This document shows positions 25,001 through 36,838 of a stretch of 64,000 nt of DNA, one piece after another (position 1 is the stretch's first letter; each line of letters opens with the position of its first letter). The stretch spans positions 18,318,307 to 18,382,306 of the forward strand of contig NC_026661.2 in assembly GCF_000004075.3 (NCBI RefSeq), read 5' to 3'. The notes under the pieces are model-generated. The model did not search any database, had not been told where the DNA came from, and saw only the letters and a program-made list of their open reading frames with translations. The position numbers were made by a program, and so were the translations under genes. This DNA comes from Cucumis sativus (lineage: Eukaryota > Streptophyta > Magnoliopsida > Cucurbitales > Cucurbitaceae).

Positions 25001-27013
25001 TTAATTATTTTCCATTTAGTAATTATTATATATATGTACTCAGTACTCTTCTCCTTTAAGATTAAATTCCAAAAGTATTCCTTAAAGAGGGAAAGTGTAA
25101 AATAAAAAGAATAATGGGTTTAATAAAACAGTTTTTAACTTTAAAAACAAAACATTATCATAGGCCTAACAAGTTTTTAGAAACATCATAATACAAATTT
25201 ATAAGTGCTTTGAGCCTATTAATTAAGAGCCAAGAACTAATGAAGAGTTGAAAATGTTGATAAAGATAAAAGCAAGGAGTAATTATTGAGAATTAATGTA
25301 TCTTACAAGGATCGATTTTGGATTTATTAATTTCAATATGAGTATCATCAACATACCCCTTACACTAATGTTGCTAATTCTAGAGTTTGAATTTTTTTTA
25401 TTCTTCAAGTATAGCTAAGAATTCAATCATATACTTGGAAATAAACTATATTTTTTTAAAAAGTTAAAAACTAAAATAAAATGATTGTTTTTAACGGTTT
25501 CATCCAAATCAAGTCGAATCAACCCGATGTATAGGACTAGGCTAGATACATGTAACTAATGAACAAAATGATAATTATGATGTGAAAAATAGGTTTTTTT
25601 TTTTTTTTGTTATTAATAACAAAAGTTATGTGTGAAATACTTATTAATTATAACAAAATATAATAAAAATTCTATAAAGAAAACTTTAAGTACAACCAAT
25701 GGTATGATAAACAAAAGGTTTAATATAAAGAAAACGAATCATCTCACTCTCAAGAATCGAAACTAAAATAAAGAAATCATAACAATAGACAACAATACTT
25801 CCTCCTGACACTTCAATACAAATCTACCTGTTACACTAATAACAATATGAGAGAACTATATATATATATACATATATTATTTACATCTACTCTTATACTT
25901 GACAAAACTTAGCACCAAATTCTTTACTAACTACTTGGTACGTAAATCTTATCCATTTTTTTTTTATAACAACGAAAAGATGTTGAGACACTCAAATATC
26001 TATAAACAATATTGGGTTAGTACACTATATATATATCACACAAATAATTAATTTAAGTTAAAAGTGAGATTAGTTAAATGATAATTCATGTGATAGTTTC
26101 CTTTTTAGAGGTTGAAGAAGGTTCAATCTCTCAACTTCACATTTTTTTTACACTAAACAAAATGATTACCTCCTTATGACTCAAGAATTAAAATTAAAGT
26201 TAAATTATAATGGAATATTCTTAATACTCATTTAAGTTGAGATTTTTTTTTGTCTTTGAAAAGTTTTTTTTCTATCTCAACTTATAAACTTGCGCTAGAA
26301 AGAAAGTTTAGAATAAAAATTAAAATTGACGAAATGATAGATGATATGTAACATAAGTGTAAATAATATTATTTACGGTTATATAAAAGATTAAAATTTT
26401 AATCAATTATAACTATTGAAAATGTGTTTAGAATAATTTTCATAGCATATTTTTTACACATAAGTTATTATGTCAATTCATGTGAATTACATTGTAAATG
26501 ATGTTTATGTATTCCTTTCTAATCACATTCATTTTCGTTCGATAAAAAAAAACTCCCAAAGTATTTTTTAATAAATTATAAAGTGTATAGGTGGTGTATC
26601 TATAGAATCCTTTTTATATAACATATTGCAAAAAAAAAAAAAGTAAAGTTTAAGGGTAAAAGTGAAACCTTTTAATAATTCGAGAGACATAATTAAAACC
26701 TACCCAAAAGTTTAGAGGTGTTTTGTCTAATTTAACCTAAAACCACATACAAATCCAAAATTTCCCTATAGGGTTTAAAAATTTCTCTCTCTCTCTCTTA
26801 CCCATATCTTTGTCCAAAAAAAAAAAAAAAACACTAAAAAGAGCATTTTAGATAGATCAGTCATACATAGACATATATCATCAATATATATATATATATA
26901 AGTGGGAGAAACAAGTTGAGCACTTGAAAGGAGCAACGTGTCTATGTTTTAGAGGATAAAAAAAGCCTCTTTTTTTCTCTTTTTTTTTTCCTCCCTTTCC
27001 CTTTCCTTTTTAG

Positions 27014-27496
27014 ATGGATGAAAACACAGGCATGCCAGAGAGATCCATAGAATTTAAGTACGATTTCACCGGCGGTGGCAGTAGCGGAGTTGGTGGTAGC
27101 ACAGGTGGTTCGAGTGAGGAAGCTGGCAACGGCGTTGGCGGGGTGGTAAAAGAGCAAGATCGGTTACTTCCAATAGCAAATGTGGGGAGGATAATGAAGC
27201 AAATTCTACCTCCAAATGCCAAAATCTCAAAAGAAGCTAAAGAAACTATGCAAGAATGCGTGTCGGAGTTCATCAGTTTCGTGACGGGGGAGGCGTCAGA
27301 TAAGTGCCATAAGGAGAAGAGGAAGACTGTTAATGGTGATGATATTTGCTGTGCTTTGGCTACACTTGGATTTGATGATTATGCTGAGCCTTTGAGAAGG
27401 TATTTGGTTAGGTATAGAGATATGGAAGGGGAGAGAGCTCAACAAAACAAGGGATGTTGCAATAATAGTAATAATAATAATAACAACGATGGATGA
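27014..27496 (+). CDS. NF-YB5: NF-YB subunit of the CCAAT-binding factor, NF-YB5-like
   Basis: Single-exon gene of 160 aa. NF-YB pairs with NF-YC through a histone fold and, with NF-YA or other factors, binds CCAAT promoters. The conserved core is residues about 48-138: [76 protein letters not shown], then [13 protein letters not shown]. The core has DRLLPIANV, so it is not of the LEC1 class (DQYMPIANV). The Gly/Ser-rich N-terminus and Asn-rich tail are low complexity and family-variable. Position 113 is Cys (DDICCAL) where most NF-YBs, including Arabidopsis NF-YB5 as I recall it, have Trp (DDICWAM). The start ATG at 27014 follows an in-frame TAG at 27011. A possible poly(A) signal lies at 27984-27989. 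Confidence 0.93.
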   Translation: MDENTGMPERSIEFKYDFTGGGSSGVGGSTGGSSEEAGNGVGGVVKEQDRLLPIANVGRIMKQILPPNAKISKEAKETMQECVSEFISFVTGEASDKCHKEKRKTVNGDDICCALATLGFDDYAEPLRRYLVRYRDMEGERAQQNKGCCNNSNNNNNNDG

Positions 27497-30400
27497 GAGA
27501 AATAATTGGAGAAATTTGCCTCAAACGATTTGGAAAGAAAAAAAAATTGAACTTTTCCTCTTTTTTTTCTTTTCTTCAATTGGGTATTTCTTTTTCTTTT
27601 TTTGAAGTTTGTTAAACAGGATAGGCTCAAATGGGGAAATGGGGGAAATGGAGAAATGTGATTTGGAGAAGAGGTTTTATTATTATTATTATTTTTTTGT
27701 AATTTGATTTTCTGACTTCTAAAAAAACACTTTTAATTTGTGGGTTTTGTTTGGTTTTGTTTTTTGTTTGTATGTTTGTACTTTGTTTTGTTCTTTAGAT
27801 ATGAGGGTTTTTGTTGAATTAACATGTTGGGGGATGTGTAAAAAACCAAAAAGGTTTGGACACATTTAGGGTTTGATTTGGGGATGTATAATTTGGATGC
27901 TACTACTAATTAATGATCTCTCTCTCTCTTTGTTGAATTTTCATTTCCTTGGGATTTTTAAGGTATGGAGACATTCTTCTTTGAATAAAAATTGAATAGG
28001 TATGTGTGTGTGTGTGTTTTTGAGCATTTTCCCCTTTGAAGTAGATGAAGAGTAAGAAGATAATTATATAGAGTAGTAGATCATATTGCTCTTGATCCTA
28101 TATCAATCTTTGAATTGATATATATATATTTCTCTTTTCCCCTCCGAATTTTGGCAATGAGTTGTATTTATGATCTAAACTTCTAGTGTGAGTGAAAGCT
28201 AAGAATGAAAAATTAAAATTTCAAGTTTAATATCATCTAAACATGGTGTGGTATGATATTGATTCTAATGTAGTTATTACACTAAAACAATTTTTATCGA
28301 ATTCAATTTTTTACGAACAAGAAATATTAATTAGAGGGTGAAAAAGAAATTACTAGGTATATTTAAATATCTCAATTAGGTTGATACTCTTATCCATTAC
28401 CAAATCCAGTAAATAGATGTGAGACACATTTCCACTAATAGCATACATGGATGAGTCAATTGGTACACTAAAATAAAATCCAAAGAGAAGAGGTTAATGG
28501 ACAACCTTCTAATAATTTGAAGCAATAATAGACAACATCATAGTTAAAAGAAAAGAAAATTTAATTAAAATATTTTTTGTTTTTAAGAATACAGAAGTAA
28601 GACGATAGATATATTCGATTAAATTCACTCTAATACTTACTTTTGGTTATCCAATTTTGATGATATGAAAATTACCTTCAATTAGTTAAAGCCATTATTA
28701 TTACCTCCATTTAGTTTTTAATTTTGAAAATTTTATTGGGTTTGCTTTCTCACTATTTATCTTTTTAAAAACTATTTTCTAATTAAATAAATATTAATTT
28801 CATACCTACCAAATCTTTCCAAACTAATTTGTTAGGGTCTAATTCAATAACTACATGGTTTTTTGTTTCTTATTTTTGAAAATCAAGTCCCTAAATTTCT
28901 CACTTTAATAACTCCTTTTCTAACCCTATAGCAAAACCATCAGAAATATATCAAATATATAAAGTCACTTCGTTAGACTAAATAAATATTTTATAATTTT
29001 ATTATATTTGTAAGTAAGTTTACTATTCTTCTATATATATATATATAAACAACTTATACAATAGAATTTGTAAATATAGAAAAAATTTAGATCCAAATTC
29101 TTAGAACGAGTTCTATCAACTACATTAGTTAAAAGGAATCTATCTATTAATAATAGAGTCCTAACTATCATCCGAAGATTTTGATTTGAACGATGAACCC
29201 TAGCTAGTTGAGTAAACATGATCTATGATCTAAATGAATTGTTTAAAGAAAAAGAGCCTTTAAAAATGGGTAAAGAAATTGGATGTTAAGGTGATGATTT
29301 AATGACATAGATATATATGGTGGGAGGTGTTTTGGATTATTTTAGTTGGTTCATCATATTTATTTAATACACAGTTACCAAACCAACTATTCCCCTTGTA
29401 GTTTGATAGCAAATATAATAGATTTGGATCAGATTTGAAGATCTTTTTCCTCAAACTTTCACATTATTTCTCTTACTATATATATATATTGATTCTTAAA
29501 CTTTATAAGATTCTATTTCCTAATTAAATAACTTTCATAAAGTTTTTATTATCTTTTTTCCATCATCATCCATATTCTTGTATTGCATGATTACTTAAAT
29601 ATCAAGTTGTTTTACTTACCATTCTCAAGAAAAAAAAATGTTTACTTACGCATATCATATAGTGGGTTTTTGTTATGTTATACAATGACGACGACGATAT
29701 CATATAAATAACGATTCAAAATCCGATTTATCAACACTCACTATTCTATGTATTTTTAAAATATTCACAAGAAAAAATTAACGATCATGATATGATGATC
29801 TCATTAAACATTGAAAGCATACAAAAACGAGTTAATTGAAGGGAAGCTCGATACTTTGAAGGCTTCTATCATTTTTTAATTGTCTAGATATTGTTGAAAA
29901 TAAAATGTTAAATTTTATTTGCATTGTTACTCAATTTTTCTAATATATATATATTTTTTCCTCAAAGGAATAATGAGAAAACCAGCTATTGGTTTCAGAA
30001 ATGAAATTGATATCAAATTAAACTTTTTTACCAATTTTTTGGGTTACAAACTATAACCAACCTTTTTCTCTTTTCAAAACTTGATCTCCTCTTTCTTTTA
30101 TCCAAATTTAAGAATGTGTAGAAGACATAGCTGAATTAAAACAAAACGAGGAAACTCATCCTAACTTAATAGTTTAAATTGTTTGGGTAATTTGAATGAA
30201 CCAAAGTTTATTCGTTAATTAATACTTTATGTTTGCTAAACTAAGCTCACTTCGACACCATTTTTTATTTTTTCCCCTCTATTTCATGTTGATATACATG
30301 TGAGCATATTGTATACCAAAATTGATGTACATGAGCATATATTATAATTAAAGTTTTTGACAATAATCTAACCTGACGTTGAAATTGAATTTAAAAATTA

Positions 30401-31997
30401 TTTAAAACTTTTTATTTTCTGACAACGTATACGGTGCAACATGAAGACTTTCCAAATGTTTATCCAACCCTAGTAATATGAAGAATCAAACTTATGATCT
30501 CAAAATCATGAATCAAAATAAAAGATAGGTATCTAATTTGATTTTAAGTTTTTTTAAAGAAAAAAACAGAAATAAATGGGTCCAATGAAAGAATACTAGT
30601 AGAGTAATGTTTAATATATTTCGACTAAAATTATTAAAACTTGCTTGGATCTTAACGATTAAACTAATAAACACCAAATTGAAAGTAAAGAAACTACAAA
30701 CTAGTTAACACATTCCATGTCCTAAGTCCTTGAGATTAATTATAAAGTATTACAAATCACCATTATCCCAAATCCAACAACAATGGGAGACAATAAATAA
30801 GACATAGAAAGATTATACAAAACCTATATATATATAGATGCCTTTTACACACATGTATACCAATCTAACACAAATGGAATAAATTACTGACTAAAAAACC
30901 CCATATTGCATCATGTTCTATACATACTTTGTTGGCTTCATGGGAGCTTTTCTGGTTCAAATTTATAGGTAAAGTTTTTAATTTTTCTTCTAACTTTGGC
31001 AGGGTCTTCATCAATGGGAAGGCATTATATATTTTTTTTATACATGATGGCACTTAATCCCAATTGCATAGTTTATAGAGAAATTAATTAGGAGAAAGGC
31101 CATGTGCTTCCTTTTGAGTTCTCCATGTGACACCTAGCACCTGCCCTTTGGCTGCTTTTAGACTAATGAGTGATGAACCCACTACCCTTGGCTGACATAA
31201 TAAACTATATTGTTTGTTTGTTGTCTCCATTTAAATGTTAAATAATGTTGATCCAACATTAATTGAATCTTAATTAATTGGTATACTTTAAATGTATGTT
31301 TGGCCTAATAACTTGAGTTGTCATATTGTCTGTCTATTATATTTGAGTATGAATTGATAACCCTTTCCTTTCTTTTGTTTTTTACTTTTGCTTATTTTTC
31401 TATCAACTTCTTGCAATAAATGATTTAGATATTTCTCAAGTATAAGAATTGAAGGAAAGATCAAATATACGAAAAGTTTCTTCAAATTTTACCAATCCTT
31501 ACATGAATATAGGAAAGAGAAAAGATTTAAAAAACTTCTTACAATAAATTCATTTGGGCAACGATAACTTTTTTTTTTCTTTCTTTTCCGTTCAATAAAT
31601 TGCTTCTTAATTTTCCTTTATGAAACAAAATGCATGTAGATATATTATTGAGTCAAGATGTGATTTGGGAACCATAATCACTTTTTCTTTCACACTATAA
31701 CTTTTAATTTTGTTAACTTACAACTAGGAAGGAAAAATCATTTTGCACTAATTTCATTACAATGCTATTTGAGAAATATACACCTCAAAAACACACCACG
31801 TACAACTTATATATATATATATAGATTTACGTAGACATCACTAAACCACGGAAGATAGGTTAACACACCTAAATAAGAAAAGTTCAATCAATTAATCATC
31901 TCATTGTTTTTCAGAACTTTGTCTTACTTTTACAAGAATGAGAAAAGTCTAATATGCAAACCCTGGTAAGAGTCATTATTTCCCAAAAACAAGACCC
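27497..31997. other. NF-YB 3' region and AT-rich spacer
   Basis: The first ~500 bases after the NF-YB stop are T-rich and are probably its 3' UTR; a (TG)n tract lies at about 28002-28016. The remainder is AT-rich spacer. The only stretch that stands out is 31090-31200, with higher GC and a direct repeat of CCCTTTGGCTG / CCCTTGGCTG, whose nature I do not know. The last ~100 bases are probably the 3' UTR of HAK copy A. Confidence 0.55.
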
Positions 31998-34900
31998 CTA
32001 CAGCTCATAAGTCATTCCCACTTTGAGCATACGTTTTCTAGGGATGTAAAAGACCTCTTCACTTTGTCTCAAATTTCTCCTCAATGCATTATAAGCATAA
32101 TTAATCAAAACCCTTTTTGCTAATCCTGACCCTTTACTTGCCACAACCTCATTTTGTCCAATCAAGTGAACAATTCCATCTTTCCAAGCTCTATCCACCA
32201 CCTCTATCTCCTCTCCTATTCTCCTCCTTCTCTCCTCCGCTCTATTATCGTCTTCGTTTTGCAGCTTCCACAACTCCTCCTCTATAAACATTTTCAACCT
32301 CTCCACCAACACTCTCTCGAACGACTCTTGCTCGTGGATGATATCTCTGTATCCATATCTTACCACACATCGGAACACGTTAAGGTCATCCGGCTCGACT
32401 CGACGAAATAGGAACCTCTCTTCCATTGGGACTTTACTTATTGGGAGAGACTTGAACGAAACGAAAACAAGAACCCTTTGGAGAGTGGGAATGTTGGCTA
32501 GATAATGCTTGAAGATTGGAGGAATGCCTTGGACAAGCTCTGAGTAGAATAAGGCAAGGCCAGGGACTCGATTGAGAGTCGTGAGAGAAGCAATGTTCTT
32601 GAGCTTTTGAGGAGAAATCTTATGTTCAAGTTCATAATAGTATTTTCTTCTATGAACATCATTCCATATGTACATTATTGTCATTAAAAATCCGGCAAAA
32701 GCTAAAGGAAGATAGCCACCTTGATCAAACTTGTAAAGGACTGAACTTAGGTATAAAAGTTCTAATAAGCCAATGGTGAGAACATAGGAGATTATAATAA
32801 GTATGTGAGATTTCCATATCATGATCATGATGAGCACTAGGAAACTTGATGTGAGTGCCATTACAAACACCACTGCAATGCCTGTGCCAAACAACAACAA
32901 CAATTAATTGTTATATATGTATTTATTAGAATGGACTAATAACGTATATTGAATTCATTAGTAAATGACACTATAGAAAAAAGATTGAGAATTCTTCAAA
33001 ACGGTTACTAATTAGTTCAAAAGTGCTTCCGAAATTATGCAGTTTTAACTCTATAACGTGCATGTTTATTAATTATTTAAAAGGCATTTTTTACTAATAA
33101 AATGAATTTTTAAATCATTAAAAGTATTTCCTAGTGATTTTACGCATTTTTTAGAGGCACTTGATTTCTTGCCATTTCATTTCCACTTAATACTTGATTT
33201 CTTGACATATTATTAGCACTCTCTTAATGTTTGATAACAATTTCAAAATCTTAAAAAATGTTAAATATTAATAGGTCATTATTTTTATTAAAAAATATCA
33301 CAACACAAAATTAAAAATTAAAAATGTAGAGATCTACTAAAGTAATGAGAATTGAAAGTTAATTATGTGTGTTCGACCTATTGGAATAATAGACATGAAC
33401 ATGAAAGTCCAAAGACCAAACTCATGATTTTCATCCATAAAGAAACGCAAGAGTGAAGGAATCATTACCATAAGCATTCCCAATTCGCGTCGTATCTTTA
33501 AATCCTAGAGTGACTCCAAGACATGCCAACATTAGTAGATAGTTAACCTCAGGGATGTAAACTTGGCCCTCATACTTGGAAGAAGTATGAACAACTTTAA
33601 CTCTAGGGAAACAGCCATAGGAGAGGGACTGTTGGATGATGGAGAAGGTGCCAGAGATCATGGCTTGGCTGGCGACAATGGAGGCGAGCACAGCCACCAC
33701 AAACATCGGCCAGTAGAGAGGACCTACAAAACCAAATTACAATTCGATTATTACAAGATTCTCAAGTGTAGAGGTCGAATGTTGAGAATATGATCAATAA
33801 ATGATTTAAGTTTAAAAACAATCACGGTTTATTATGACTGAAGCATTCCGGTACCTGGAATGGAGCTAAAGAATGTGTCAGAGACGAGATCGGTGTGTTT
33901 ACGAAGGAAGGCGGCTTGACCGACGTAGGCAGAGACGAGGGCAGGGTAGGCCACACCACACATGCTTAGCCTTATGGACATCACAGTGAAGTGCCCCACA
34001 TCCGCAAAGAGAGCTTCAGTTCCTGTTTAATTAATAATTCCATGACATAAAAAACTTTCAAAGGATTGACTTCCCAAAAACACACATGTTGAATTGCAAT
34101 AGCTTCTTGTGTAGGAGTGTGATATAGAGAATAGACATGTAAAATCACAAATCTAATGGTGAAGAAACAATCACACATTCTATCTTTTCAAAGTCGTTCA
34201 CTTTTATTGTCTTTTTCTTTCGTATGGTTACAACTATTCGAATCAAATAAGGTAAAGAAAACTATTTAAACTATAAACGCCACTTGCATCAAATACACTT
34301 GTTATGGACTAGTAATAATTAAATAGTGATGTGGTTAAAGTTTTTGTGTTCATATACTACCGTGTGTAGTACTGGAAATTTACCTGTAATGGCAAGAACG
34401 ACACCGCCGAGAGAGATCCAAGCATCCTTTTTGTTTCTTTTGAAGTAGTCAAAAATGTATTTTGGATTAACAGCTTTGATAACAGAAGGGTCAAATTTCA
34501 AAAAATTGTAGAAGCCAATGCCACCAATTAGTGCAAACCAAATGCAAATAATTGGAGCAAAGGAATATCCAACTTTATGGGTTCCAAATCTTTGTACCAT
34601 GAATAGACAAACCAAGATTGCTGCTGATATCCAAACTATTTTGTCTGTCCAAAAAAAACCAAAGAAAAAGACTTATATATTCTTCTTCAACTAAATTATT
34701 TGTGATAATTAGTATCAACTTCACTTAATTCACAGTAATTTGATCTTTCAACAATTTTACCCATTAAAATAATTACTGTATGACAATTCTTATGGAAGTA
34801 ATCAAAATTGATTTGTTTCTGTATATAACAAAAGATGATGTAAAAGAAAATAAAAATACCTTGTGTCATAGTGGATGTAGCATTCTTGATTCCTCCAACA

Positions 34901-36838
34901 GCCGACAAAACTGCCATCAAATTTGAATTCTTTTTAGAGTTCTATTTTTCTTTCTAACACTTTTTTTTTTCCTTTTTGGTTCTTTAATTTTCACCAAAAA
35001 GAAATAGTTGTAGACTTTTAGATATTCAAGAGAGGGACGAAACAATTTATTTAGATGTGAACGTGGAAGTTTTTCTTTCAAGAATATGTGCATTTATTCC
35101 TCTTTGTCAACATCAACATTTAACTCAATTTAGTCCCACCAAATTATTTCGACTTAAAGATTAGAAGTTAAAATTATTAATTAACTTTTGTACGTTGTTG
35201 AATGGAAAGAAAAACTAAACCCTATGTATTCTTCTATTCAATATCAAAAAATTGTGCTTGATTTTTTATTACTTTTATATAAAAATTTTAGGATTTTTTT
35301 TCTAAAGTTGAGTATGAAGTTAAATCATCCTTTTGAAAAGTGAATGATAAAACAAAGAAACTTATAGATATATGTACATATACAACATATAGATACATGT
35401 AAACATAGGATAATTTTTAAAATTAAAAACTGGAAAATAAAATAATTTAAAGATCAGTTTTAAATATAACAAAAATTTGAAACTATTTAAAAAATATAAA
35501 GTAGAAAATAAAGTTTTTTCTTTTTATATATTTTAAAAATAGTTTTAATTTTTAAAAATTGCATTAGATTTAAAAAAAGAATATGACCATAATCTATAAT
35601 CTAAAATTAGCTGATGGTGATAATCTGTTTTTTAAATTTGTTATTTTTTAATTTAAAAAATATACGTAAGATGGATTTAATTTTTTTATTTTTTATTTTT
35701 GCTAATTTTACCCTCCCCTTGTATTAGAAATTGAGTCAAGAACAAAGAGAGAAGAAGAAAGAGAACAAAGAAACCAAATTACCATTCAACTAACACTAAA
35801 TTCAAAGGAACACAAGTTTTTTCCATTGTAGATAAACCAAAAAGGTAATGTTAGGAAAAAGAAAAAGTTACCGGAGATGGAAGGAGTGAGGACCCCATCG
35901 CCGATGACCATGGAAGTGCCGAGCATGGTGGCAAAGAGCAAGAAAATCTTAGCAGCGCGGCTGTTTTCAAGTTTAGATTTAAGGCAAGAGGCCATTTTAA
36001 CGCGATTGTTGGGAAGCTCCAGTTGAAAATTCGATACCTCTTGATCTTCCACTTGCTCGCTTGGTATCAACCCGACTTTTGCGTATCGGCATAGTAATGA
36101 GTATAATGCAAACGTACCACCTTCCATTATATACAAATTACAAACTTCAGTCCTTTATGAATCTAAGTTAAAGGTCTGGTTTATGTTAATCATTTAGTGA
36201 AAGTTTTGTTTCATTTTTTTATAATCATGGTTTTCGTGTTCTTTAGTATAGATATTTTAATTCTTATTTGAAATGGAGTACAAAAAGATAGGTGCATGCA
36301 GCACGTACAGATGTACTGCACTCGAGTATTGATATAGAAAAATATTTGTAGTTACCTTCGCCGTTGTCATTGGCCTGCAAGACGAGGAAGACGTACTTAA
36401 CCAAAGGGATCAAAGTGAGGGTGTAGAGAATCAAAGACAGGACCCCTAGGATGTCATCTTTATGCTTGATTCCGTCGATGAATGTGCTTGCATACACATA
36501 CAACGGCGACGTTCCAATATCCCCGTACACAATTCCCACGCTCTGAAATGCCAAATGCAAAATCACTCCCCAGCTCGCCGTCGCCGCCGCCGCTCCTACC
36601 GCCTTTGCAGAACACAAAACCGAAATCAATACACATACTAAAAAAATTGTAGAGAGAAAAAAGGAAGTGCATCAACCTTGTGACCATGGACGCCTGCGGC
36701 ACCGGGGACGGTGCGGGATTCAACGTCCAATGAGTCGTTTCGTCGAAGCTTTCTTTCCGGCAAGTTGGGGCTGGACTCGTAGGAGCTCTCTTGGAAATCA
36801 GGAAAGCGATCGTTGTCAGTCGTCCGATCGACTTCCAT
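31998..36838 (-). CDS. HAK5: HAK5-like (cluster I) high-affinity K+ transporter, copy A
   Basis: Plasma-membrane KUP/HAK/KT potassium transporter; cluster I members such as HAK5 do high-affinity K+ uptake, driven by H+ symport. Eight exons on the minus strand: 36838-36677, 36602-36356, 36120-35872, 34910-34860, 34644-34384, 34022-33855, 33723-33469, 32881-31998; all phases agree and give 758 aa. Family motifs: [17 protein letters not shown] in TM1 (G81-D82 core), [90 protein letters not shown], and a cytosolic C-terminal domain ([19 protein letters not shown]) ending KVGMTYEL. From TM2 on, all internal introns except the first are in phase 1. The length is close to Arabidopsis HAK5 (785 aa). 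It looks intact and is the closest relative of copy C in this window. Confidence 0.93.

Larger units (their letters stand above)
14022..27013. other. 13 kb AT-rich gene-free region between IDD and NF-YB
   Basis: No supported host gene. The first part is the IDD 5' flank (pyrimidine-rich near 14040-14200). Contents recognised: (TA)n at 14255-14281, an inverted copy of the dispersed repeat at 14630-14745, a 26-bp minisatellite at 16970-17140, a LINE fragment at 19662-20076, a 24-base T run at 20265-20288, (TTA)n at 21980-22010, and a (GA)n tract at about 24674-24691 in a locally GC-richer stretch with a TATA-like TTTATATGC at 24609. Open frames here are short and compositionally like chance. 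The last few hundred bases before 27014 hold a CT repeat (26784-26798), an AT repeat (26886-26900) and T-rich leader that are probably the NF-YB promoter and 5' UTR. Confidence 0.65.

Noticed and set aside
30865-31053. 62-codon minus-strand open frame (MPSCIKKIYNAFPL...) as a small protein gene
   Set aside because: No known family, no upstream promoter signal I trust, and length within chance expectation.
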